Assembly: GCF_003474435.1 (NCBI RefSeq)
Contig: NZ_QRNF01000037.1
Location: forward strand, 1 to 31,548
Reading direction: 5' to 3'
Length of the DNA: 31,548 nucleotides
Origin: Ruminococcus sp. AF46-10NS
Lineage (GTDB): Bacteria > Bacillota > Clostridia > Lachnospirales > Lachnospiraceae
A model generated the notes under the pieces. It made no database searches, was not told where the DNA came from, and was given only the letters and a program-made list of their open reading frames with translations. A program made the position numbers and the translations under genes. This document shows, piece after piece, positions 25,453 through 31,548 of the stretch. How positions within the stretch are numbered: the first letter of the stretch is position 1; every line of letters begins with the position of its first letter.

Positions 25453-25566
25453 CTTAGGGCGCTGCCCTAAGTACCCGCAAGGGACTCGTCCCTTGACCCA
25501 GATTCGGGCTTTGCCCGAACCCATCCTCGCCGGAAGGCAGGAAAAGGGCGCAGTTGCCCCCTTTTC
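25453..25566. repeat. GC-rich array of four tandem hairpins
   Basis: Four palindromes stand head to tail in 114 bases: CTTAGGGC/GCCCTAAG (25453-25471), CAAGGGAC/GTCCCTTG (25478-25495), TTCGGGC/GCCCGAA (25503-25519) and GAAAAGGG/CCC..TTTTC (25541-25566). The base composition is far richer in G and C than the flanking genes. No convincing gene covers 25211-25676. I recall similar hairpin arrays in mobile elements of gut Clostridia; the role is unknown. Confidence 0.6.
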
Positions 25567-25676
25567 TGCTGAAATAGGATAATCCGTGAACCTTTGCTCA
25601 TGTGAGATAAAGAAGTAAAAGAAGTGTAAAAAATTTTGCCGTTCCCTGTCCGGCTGACTGCCGGACGGGTCGGGCT

Positions 25677-25990
25677 TTAGTCGGGCAGCTCTACCTTGCC
25701 GACAAAAGAGTAATAGATTTCGATTTCCTGTCTGCGGAGCTTCCCCCGCCGTTTCCCGTCCAGTGCTTCCGATTCATGGATTACGATTTTCTCCACAAAC
25801 TCCCGCAGCAGGGTAGGGGTGAGTTCCTCAAAGCTGGTGTACTTGCGTACTACTTTCATAAACTTTTCAGCGTTTGCCGTGGCTTCCAGCGTCTTGGAAA
25901 GCTCGCTCTGCAAGGCGGCGGCTTTCTCTTTCAGTTCCTTTTGCTCGGCTTCGTAGTCTGCCGAAAGTTCCGCAAAACCTCGTCAATGGC
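25677..25990 (-). pseudogene. C-terminal fragment of a large serine recombinase (DUF4368-type end)
   Basis: Only the last 100 or so residues remain: a coiled coil FAELSADYEAEQKELKEKAA, then MKVVRKYTSFEELTPTLLRE followed by FVEKIVIHESEALDGKRRGK and EIEIYYSFVGKVELPD. This is the zinc-ribbon-distal, DUF4368-like end of TndX/TnpX-type recombinases of about 500-560 residues. The catalytic N-terminal domain is absent. On the 5' side the frame runs straight into a truncated HTH gene, so an internal deletion fused the two. It cannot catalyse transposition. Confidence 0.78.
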
Positions 25991-26053
25991 TTCCGGCTCT
26001 CCGCTGGTCGCCCGGACAATGGTTTCATACGGTACAAGTTTAGGATTCCTCAT
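25931..26053 (-). pseudogene. Truncated HTH_16-like gene fused to recombinase DNA
   Basis: The ATG at 26053 overlaps the end of the sigma gene by 14 bases. The product starts MRNPKLVPYETIVRATSGEP and AIDEVL, the usual opening of the small HTH proteins that follow sigma genes in conjugative transposons (normally 65-85 residues). After about 27 residues it enters recombinase sequence out of frame and stops. The breakpoint lies at about 25990-26000. Confidence 0.65.
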
Positions 26054-26534
26054 GGAAAAGCACCTCCATTTCTTCATGCAGCATTTGCAAGGCACTGTGT
26101 ATGTGATGCCACGCCGTACTCCGGCAGCGTCCGTACAGTTCCCCGATTTCCTGCTGTGTGTAACGCCCGAAAAAATAAAGGTAAATGATTTCCCTCTTTT
26201 TCTCTGGCAGAGAGGACAGGGCTTCGGCAAGATTTCCATTTGTGAGGATAACCCTCTGACCGCATATCGTAACAGGGTATTGCTTGTAAGGGTCTATGAA
26301 ATATGTGTCTGACGTACAAAATGGATAAAACTTTTCTTCTGTGAGATATTCAAAGGATATTTCCCTTTGCCGCCGTTTATCCCTGTCACGCCATGCGTTG
26401 ATTGCTGCATAGTGTATGACAACTCTGCAAAAGGCATTAAAGGTGTACTCGATATGCTCCTTATATGCTTCTGTGCAAGGCATAAATAGTTCCCCCTTTC
26501 TCCCACATAATACGGCGTATGGTTTATAAGACAC
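26040..26534 (-). CDS. Sigma-70 family factor of a conjugative transposon
   Basis: A 164-residue sigma factor beginning at GTG 26534. The first half (MSYKPYAVLCGRKGELFMPC, then AFCRVVIHYAAINAWRDRDK) is the short region 2-like part seen in conjugative transposon sigma factors. The second half carries region 4: NLAEALSSLPEKKREIIYLY followed by QQEIGELYGRCRSTAWHHI, the helix-turn-helix. It starts 3 bases after the stop of the M56 gene, so the BlaI-M56-sigma genes form one operon, and it overlaps the truncated HTH gene. It would normally activate excision or transfer genes, now deleted. Confidence 0.82.
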   Translation of the reverse strand: MSYKPYAVLCGRKGELFMPCTEAYKEHIEYTFNAFCRVVIHYAAINAWRDRDKRRQREISFEYLTEEKFYPFCTSDTYFIDPYKQYPVTICGQRVILTNGNLAEALSSLPEKKREIIYLYFFGRYTQQEIGELYGRCRSTAWHHIHSALQMLHEEMEVLFHEES

Positions 26535-26537
26535 TTG

Positions 26538-28210
26538 TTATTTCAAGGTTTCTACTGTGAATGAAGCAGAATTGCCCGAATTATTATCCCGTAAAAGTTT
26601 TTGTGCTTCCGCTTCGGAAATTTCCTTAATCTCCATAACTCCATTTTCACTATTTTCAGCAATGGAAAGATATATACTGCCACTGTTATTAAAATAGATG
26701 ATGGGTTTTTTAGTATCAATGAATATACCAATTATCTGGTCGTTGTAGTACCAATACCCATCTTTTGGGTGATAAACTATGCCATAGGATTCATAATCTT
26801 GGAGCGTATTCATGTTTTCTGTCTTATCTCCAGATTCCATGCTGTAAGATTCATGATTTCTAATCATATCTCCATTTTCTGTAGAAGTGCCAGCGGGCAT
26901 TGATTTAAGTCCTGAATTTTCATACTTTTCTGTATGCCTGTCATAAACTTCTTTTGTGCATTCCCGAATACCAATAAGTTTATCGTTTGTATCCCGTTCC
27001 GCTTCAATATCCACTGTTCCCGTAAAGAAATTGGTAAAACTTGCGCCGCCCACTGGGTCATTAAAAAATCGGACAACATTTCCCTTGTAAGTGTAGCACT
27101 TGCTATTCTTATCATAAATCAATCCATATTCTTCATATATCCCATAGTCAATATTACCGCCGGGCAGTTCTGCCGCCGTATCGTAATCTGAAGCATTCTC
27201 GGAAGCATGTATTGGTTTGTACTCCTGTTCTTCAAAAATTGGATTATTATTAGCTTGGGCGGAAGTTGCAAATGCTGTAGCTACCCCGACAACAATCAGA
27301 CACGCCAGTACCAGCGAAAAAATAGTTGTTTTTTTTGTTTTCATAATAGCAGTTATCCTTCTTCGATAGCATTTTTACTAAAGCTGTTACAAAATGGCAA
27401 TAGCCCACTTTTCGTTGCTTCCATGTTGATAAGCATTAGCGAATAGGCAGATTTTGATTTTTCTCCAAATTGTCGTATGACGCTTTCATCACAAGCCAGT
27501 TCTATATCACGGTTAAAAAGAATATACATCACCCACACAAAGGGGTTGAACCAATGAATACAAAGGGCAAGTGTCGCAATCAGCTTTGTTACAGTATCAT
27601 AGCGATAAATATGCACATATTCATGTGAGAGGACATATTGCAGTTGTTTTTCATTTTTCCAGTCCATTTTTTTCGGCACCAAAATAACAGGACGGAAAAT
27701 GCCATAAGTTAATGGGGCGGAAATCCTATCAGATTGCTTTACCAAAATTGGACGTTTCAATGGGCGTTCCGCCAGCCACTTTTCTACATAATGGTTGTGG
27801 ACGGGTAAAGCTGTCCGAAATTCAATCAGACAACGCAAATAGGATATTACAAAAAACAATGCGATAAGTATTATTCCTGCACACCATACAATAAACCACA
27901 TGGAAACAGATGATAAAATATTCTCTGGCGGCTGTTCTGCTCCCTGTGTCGTAACAAACAGCCCTTGCATAGTGGGAATGTTGTAATCTGTTCCAGCTTC
28001 CGGCAATGTTGTAGAAGATATGCTATGAGTTACCAACGTATAAACACTAAACATTGACGGAATCGAAAACGGGATAAGCAGTCTTAATATCACCAATTCC
28101 CATAAAACAAGAAAAGTCTTTTTCGGCAGTTTATTGATTGCCACCGCACGGATAATCACTACCGCAGTAATGAAAGCAGCCCCCGAAAAGCTCATTTGCA
28201 GTAAATTCAT
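26538..28210 (-). pseudogene. M56 family BlaR1-like signal-transducing protease, one-base frameshift
   Basis: A membrane protease that in this family senses an outside signal and cuts its BlaI partner. The 5' part (27353-28210) has several membrane helices and the zinc motif HEYVH at residues 196-200, with the downstream IELACDESV glutamate. It stops at NAIEEG. One extra base near 27357-27364 gives AIEERITAIMKTKKTTIFSL and joins it to the 3' part (26538-27344), which carries the last membrane helix and an outer sensor of about 230 residues. The sensor holds two similar units (YEEYGLIYDKNSKCYTYKGN and YESYGIVYHPKDGYWYYND). No penicillin-binding domain is present, so the signal is unlikely to be a beta-lactam. 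Confidence 0.82.
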
Positions 28211-28220
28211 TTACACCACC

Positions 28221-28580
28221 TCATTCCAAATCTTCCACAATCTGCTTGAGCTTCTGAATCTGTTCAGCGGAAAGCTTTTTTCTGCCTAACAGGGCTGCAA
28301 ACAGTTTGTCAACTGAACCGTCATAAATCTTGTCAACCAATTCTTTTGTTTCCGCTTCCTGTACTTCTTCTTTGGGAATAAGGGCATGGCACATGAAATT
28401 AGGCTCGGAACGTTCAATCGCCCCTTTTTTGATACACCTTTTTATCAGTGTGTAGGTAGTATTCATGTTCCAGCCAATTTCTTTTTTCAGAACGTCGGAT
28501 ATGTGTTTTGCAGTGGTGTCGCCCTCGTTCCAAAGCACACACATTACTTTCAATTCTGAATCGAAAAGTTTAATATCCAT
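28221..28580 (-). CDS. BlaI/MecI/CopY family repressor
   Basis: A 119-residue winged-helix repressor: KLFDSELKVMCVLWNEGDTT, then IGWNMNTTYTLIKRCIKKGA as the recognition region and a dimerising C-terminal helix pair (LFAALLGRKKLSAEQIQKLK). The ATG follows AAAGGAGG by seven bases. It is the first gene of the BlaI-M56-sigma operon, ending 10 bases before the protease. The promoter carries two TACTGCGGTA-type sites, so it represses its own operon and is removed when the protease is triggered. Residues ALIPKEE lie in the middle linker where cleavage would occur by analogy. Confidence 0.88.
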   Translation of the reverse strand: MDIKLFDSELKVMCVLWNEGDTTAKHISDVLKKEIGWNMNTTYTLIKRCIKKGAIERSEPNFMCHALIPKEEVQEAETKELVDKIYDGSVDKLFAALLGRKKLSAEQIQKLKQIVEDLE

Positions 28581-28598
28581 TTATTTCCTCCTTTCCAC

Positions 28599-28673
28599 AA
28601 GACCGCAGTAGTTTCTGCTTGATTACACATTACACCTTTCTTAATCGGTTGTCAACACTACCGCAGTAGTGTT
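28599..28673 (-). promoter_or_regulatory. BlaI-operon promoter with two operators
   Basis: On the minus strand TTGACA (28650-28655) and TAATGT (28627-28632) are 17 bases apart, a near-consensus promoter. A perfect palindrome AACACTACCGCAGTAGTGTT (28654-28673) overlaps the -35 box. A second half-matching site AAACTACTGCGGTCTT (28599-28614) lies at the transcript start. These resemble the TACTAC/GTAGTA operators of BlaI and MecI. Confidence 0.8.
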
Positions 28674-28750
28674 AAGAAAAAATTCATAATTTATTTTCTT
28701 GAATAGATAATGAAATGAGAGGGCTTCCGCAGCAGTCGGCACTGTGCGTA

Positions 28751-28879
28751 ATGTGCATAACTTGCTATCTTATGGAGTTGTGGGAAAGTCCGTTTGCAGA
28801 ATGTGGGAAAGCTGCTCTTTAGCTTTTCCATGTTCTGTGAACGGACTTTTCCATAACGGAATAGCAAGTTATACACATT
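28751..28879. other. Long imperfect hairpin, 129 bases (candidate oriT or small RNA)
   Basis: Segments pair in nested order: AATGTGCATAACTTGCTAT at 28750-28768 with 28861-28879 (one mismatch), GGAAAGTCCGTT near 28783-28794 with AACGGACTTTTCC near 28839-28851, CAGAA with TTCTG, and GGGAAAGCT with AGCTTTTCC at the tip. The region 28690-29062 has no convincing gene on either strand. It lies between the BlaI promoter and the insertion sequence. A long hairpin beside transposon genes fits a transfer origin, but no relaxase gene is near. Confidence 0.4.
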
Positions 28880-29062
28880 TCCATGGTGCTTGTCGTTTGC
28901 TCTTTGGTTCGGAATAGTGTGGTGCTGGCGGTCTATCTCTTGTTTTCGGTTGTTTGCTTCTTTACTGTACATGAGCATTATGTCAAGAGACTTTCGCGGC
29001 ATATCCTCGCACCACAGGTGCTGCGGTATTCCACGGTTCTCCTGACAACGGTTCCGCTCCAG

Positions 29063-30520
29063 TTATGCAGATGCCTGATTTTGTAGATTTAAGATAGTTT
29101 GCTGACCAAGGAAAATCAACAGTTGCCATTTACCTGGCATATTTTCTGCACCTTCCAACATCTCTACTTTATTTAGAACTTTGCATCCTGCGTGCTTGTG
29201 AGGTCTGAGAAAGTTGTAGTAGGCGACCCATAGAGCCAGGTCATAGTTGGCACCGTCGATGTTATCAAAGCCGTTTGTAGGTCTGTAAGAAACCTTGTAT
29301 GTACGGTTTAATCTTTCGATCATCTGTTTGTATGGTCGGAATACTCTTGATACTTCATCGTCGTTGGTAAGTCCAATTACTTGAGTGATATCAAACTTAA
29401 ACTTATCACCGAACTCACGGAAAAACTGTTGTGCAGCTAATGGATAGGCGCTGTAACCATCTGCAATAAAGTGGAAGTTTTCAGGAAGCTTTTTCAAGTG
29501 CCGGAAAGCCATTCGCATGGCTAGAATGCAGGGACCAACGCCGCGGTTATCAGAGACTTGATTGCCAATGATGGAACGTTTGGAAGCATCCATGATGAAC
29601 CAGATATAAGCTTTTACACCACGGATTTTGATGTAGGTTTCATCAGCAGTAAATACCTTGCCAGTTCCGTAGTCATAGTTGACAACAAAGGGTTTGATAC
29701 ACATAGCGGCGGATTTGCAGTAGTTAGCAATGCTCTGGTGTGAGATATCGATGTTGTACAGATCTTTGAGAGCCTGTTTCGTTTTTCTAAGAGATAGACC
29801 AAGATTTACGTGAAGAGTTAGGCATAAGGACATGGTGTTGGAATCAAACTTGGTGAATTTTAGGGAAGAAGCGTTCTTCGTCAGGGAGTTTAAGTCCAGT
29901 TTAAAGAAATCTATCGTAAATTCATGGTAGATATAGTGGAGTTTGTATTTGTTTTTGCCATAGTCTTCGTCCAGATGTTTCTTATCCACTTTCTTCAAGT
30001 TGTGGAGATAGTAAGGGCATTTGGGATTCACACATTTGTGGATGATAAAGTGTTTACGGTCTTTCTTATGCACCAGGCTGTGGTTGCAATGAGGACATCT
30101 CAAGACGGTGTTTTTGGAAAAACGATTATCTTTGGTTGGAGAAAAAAGCGTTTGGCAGACCTTGCATAGAACCTGACTTTTCTTCCTGCCATCGTTCCAC
30201 ATCAGATAGTCCACAGGCACATCACAGGCAGGGCAAGTGCAGTGTTTGGGTATATCGCACTCAACTCGACGAAATATAGGGCGAATGGTCTTGTGGTAGC
30301 GTTGCTGGTAGTAAGAGATAAGGTCTTTCCAGTTCCAGTCCTGCTGATAGGATATGACTTTGGGAAGTTCATCAATCTTAAACTTCTGGTACTTTGGAGA
30401 ATGGGAATCGTCGAAAGCCCACTGCTTAAGAGGGATATATCTACAGATAAGGTTAATAAGCCAGCAAATTTGTTTATGTTGGTATTGAATGAATTGAAGT
30501 AAATAGAGTATAATGTCCAT
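29063..30520 (-). CDS. DDE transposase, IS240/IS6-like catalytic core with zinc-finger N-terminus
   Basis: A 485-residue transposase. The ATG at 30520 (starting MDIILYLLQFIQ) has AAAGGAG upstream; the frame is open further up but without a site. Residues 90-190 contain zinc knuckles (CTCPACDVP; CKVC; CPHC; CVNPKCPYYLH) and an HTH LSLRKTKQALKDLYNIDISH. The catalytic core shows ADETYIKIRGVKAYIW (first Asp), FIADGYSAYPLA (second Asp) and MIERLNRTYKVSYRP (Glu), as in IS240/IS6-type enzymes. Its C-terminal codons run past the putative left end of the element, so the stop may lie in flanking DNA. Confidence 0.82.
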   Translation of the reverse strand: MDIILYLLQFIQYQHKQICWLINLICRYIPLKQWAFDDSHSPKYQKFKIDELPKVISYQQDWNWKDLISYYQQRYHKTIRPIFRRVECDIPKHCTCPACDVPVDYLMWNDGRKKSQVLCKVCQTLFSPTKDNRFSKNTVLRCPHCNHSLVHKKDRKHFIIHKCVNPKCPYYLHNLKKVDKKHLDEDYGKNKYKLHYIYHEFTIDFFKLDLNSLTKNASSLKFTKFDSNTMSLCLTLHVNLGLSLRKTKQALKDLYNIDISHQSIANYCKSAAMCIKPFVVNYDYGTGKVFTADETYIKIRGVKAYIWFIMDASKRSIIGNQVSDNRGVGPCILAMRMAFRHLKKLPENFHFIADGYSAYPLAAQQFFREFGDKFKFDITQVIGLTNDDEVSRVFRPYKQMIERLNRTYKVSYRPTNGFDNIDGANYDLALWVAYYNFLRPHKHAGCKVLNKVEMLEGAENMPGKWQLLIFLGQQTILNLQNQASA

Positions 30521-30640
30521 GAGCAATGTCTCCTTTGGTAGTGTTGCTTGTGGTGATTGCATTATACCAAAAAAGAGGTCATTGCTCTTTTTATTGCGAA
30601 CTCCCATAAAATCAAGGTTTAAACAATAAAAATCAGGTAG
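29072..30640 (-). mobile_element. Insertion sequence carrying the DDE transposase (approximate ends)
   Basis: CCTGATTTTGTAGATTTAAG at 29074 and its inverted relative CCTGATTTTTATTGTTTAAA ending at 30637 look like terminal inverted repeats (14-15 of 20 identical). No clear target duplication is visible beside them, so the ends are estimates. A second inverted pair (GGTAGTGT near 30537, ACACTACC near 30648) lies near the right end. Confidence 0.5.
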
Positions 30641-30678
30641 TAATTTGACACTACCAGTAAAAAAGAAAGGATAAAAAA

Positions 30679-31320
30679 ATGAGAAAAAAGATTCTGAAAG
30701 TGTTTTTTGTGATATTGACAGGTATCACGGTGACCCTGACAGGATGTGAATTGTCAGGAAGCAACGAATCCGCGCAAACGGAAAGCGAAAGTGGTAAGGA
30801 TGCTGTAAAGTTTATTCCAAATCTTACTACGGCTGTTACCAGGAAGCCAACGCCCACAGATGTGGCAGCAAATCCAGGAGACAGTGTGCAGAATCAACAG
30901 TCTGGAAATAACGCAGAAGCGGAAATTTACCAAAGCCAGGGAGATCCCGCAGATCAGGAATCTGCACAGGAAGAAACTTATGATACCCAATATATCACTG
31001 GTAATATTCTGTATTCCGATGAAAATACGATAACAGTAGAAGTGGGCGAATCAGGAAATTATTATAATATGGTTTTTAATATAGAAAACGCCGTCCTGAA
31101 TATAGCTAATGGGAGTGCTGTACGATCCGGACTGAATGTTGACCTGGAGTATTATAGTCAGAATAACGTTAATATAGTAATCATGCTTACGAGTGATGGG
31201 GAGGAATATTTACCTTCCAGTACATTAGAGGAAGCGCAGAAAATGGCCGACGAATATGTACCTGATGTGAGTGAATCGGAAAACGAAGATTTTGAAGATA
31301 CCCCTCCCAGTGAATATTAG
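30679..31320 (+). CDS. Putative lipoprotein
   Basis: A 213-residue secreted lipoprotein. The signal is MRKKILKVFFVILTGITVTL followed by the lipobox LTGC (Cys at residue 23), the site for lipid attachment. After a Ser/Asn/Gln/Glu-rich linker (about residues 25-105) comes a small beta-rich domain (YITGNILYSDENTITVEVGE ... NYYNMVFNIENAVLNIANGS), then an acidic tail. The ATG follows AAAGGAT. The domain resembles short OB-like modules of surface lipoproteins, but I do not recognise a family. It lies just beyond the IS and ends before a long palindrome, and could belong to the original chromosome. Confidence 0.72.
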   Translation: MRKKILKVFFVILTGITVTLTGCELSGSNESAQTESESGKDAVKFIPNLTTAVTRKPTPTDVAANPGDSVQNQQSGNNAEAEIYQSQGDPADQESAQEETYDTQYITGNILYSDENTITVEVGESGNYYNMVFNIENAVLNIANGSAVRSGLNVDLEYYSQNNVNIVIMLTSDGEEYLPSSTLEEAQKMADEYVPDVSESENEDFEDTPPSEY

Positions 31321-31355
31321 ATTTTCTCGGAAAAGGCACTGCATATGCAGCGCCT

Positions 31356-31416
31356 CAGACTGTAGACAAACTTGGTGCTGGGTATAACACCCAACACCAA
31401 GTTTGTCTACAGTCTG
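31356..31416. repeat. Near-perfect 61-base palindrome
   Basis: Bases 31356-31377 pair with 31395-31416 without mismatch (22 bp), and a TGGGT/ACCCA stem continues inside. No T-run follows directly, although a terminator comes right after. This may be a small palindromic repeat of the REP or MITE type rather than a plain terminator. Confidence 0.65.
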
Positions 31417-31417
31417 G

Positions 31418-31450
31418 GGAATATTGTTTAAATACAATATTCCTTTTTTT
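31418..31450 (+). terminator. Rho-independent terminator after the lipoprotein gene
   Basis: GGAATATTGT pairs with ACAATATTCC around a six-base loop, followed by seven Ts. The last 98 bases of the window show no recognisable gene. Confidence 0.85.
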
Positions 31451-31548
31451 ATAGATATAAGAAACCTTTGATTCTGAACAAAAAATAAGTTTACATTTTT
31501 ATGCCCAGATACTCTTTAAAAAATAAAAGGGTATATGATGCAGGAATA

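Noticed and set aside
25373..25582. Open frame across the GC-rich hairpin array
   Set aside because: No ribosome site, and the frame simply reads through the palindromes; the stem structure explains the sequence better.
28691..29002. Minus-strand frame of 103 codons over the long hairpin
   Set aside because: Its composition is unlike a protein and it follows the inverted repeat; no ribosome site.
29060..30660. Target-site duplication around the insertion sequence
   Set aside because: The bases next to the two proposed ends do not match.
1..31548. CRISPR array, tRNA or rRNA genes
   Set aside because: No regularly spaced repeats with unique spacers and no tRNA-like or rRNA-like sequence was noticed.

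Overview
The window is AT-rich DNA with strong AGGAGG ribosome binding sites, many TTG/GTG starts and protein families typical of gut Clostridia, most likely Lachnospiraceae. Most of it (about 3.3-24.3 kb) is the backbone of a conjugative element, an ICE or a conjugative plasmid. Foreign or accessory DNA lies on both sides.

Layout. 0-1.7 kb: remains of an SMC/RecF-like ATPase and a DUF3990 gene with a small partner, probably defence or toxin-antitoxin cargo. 1.7-2.25 kb: no protein, but a structured RNA resembling the HEARO (IscB omegaRNA) class without an IscB gene, then a strong hairpin. 2.3-3.9 kb: a DUF1848 protein and two small element genes. 4.0-6.7 kb: small genes and an actin-type partition pair (ParM-like ATPase, ParR-like adaptor). 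6.8-8.3 kb: a structured leader containing an anti-Shine-Dalgarno sequence, a two-gene split sigma-like operon and two small coupled genes. 8.4-9.6 kb: a divergent XRE repressor with a matching pair of operators. 9.7-18.4 kb: the type IV secretion operon in the usual Gram-positive order: VirB2-like, VirB6-like, transglycosylase/C39 hydrolase, anchored surface protein, PrgI and VirB4. 18.4-24.3 kb: a hairpin-rich non-coding stretch, DUF5697, DUF6100, a possible replication-relaxation protein, a DUF6017 replication-initiator-like protein, the VirD4 coupling protein and a small gene.

24.4-25.3 kb carries an MNT/HEPN toxin-antitoxin pair. From 25.4 kb composition changes: a GC-rich array of hairpins, then on the minus strand BlaI, M56/BlaR1-like protease, sigma factor, a truncated HTH gene, and only the C-terminus of a large serine recombinase. 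This is the regulatory end of a second mobile element that suffered an internal deletion. An IS240/IS6-like DDE transposase gene (29.1-30.5 kb), a lipoprotein gene and a long palindrome plus terminator follow.

The most important technical observation is that nine places show one reading frame continuing in another, and each is repaired by restoring exactly one missing base (ATPase twice, DUF3990, VirB2-like leader, VirB6-like leader, PrgI, VirB4, VirD4, BlaR1). Such uniformity suggests uncorrected single-base deletions in the assembly rather than biological decay, so the 'pseudogene' labels here should be read with that in mind. No relaxase or intact integrase gene was seen; they may lie outside the window.
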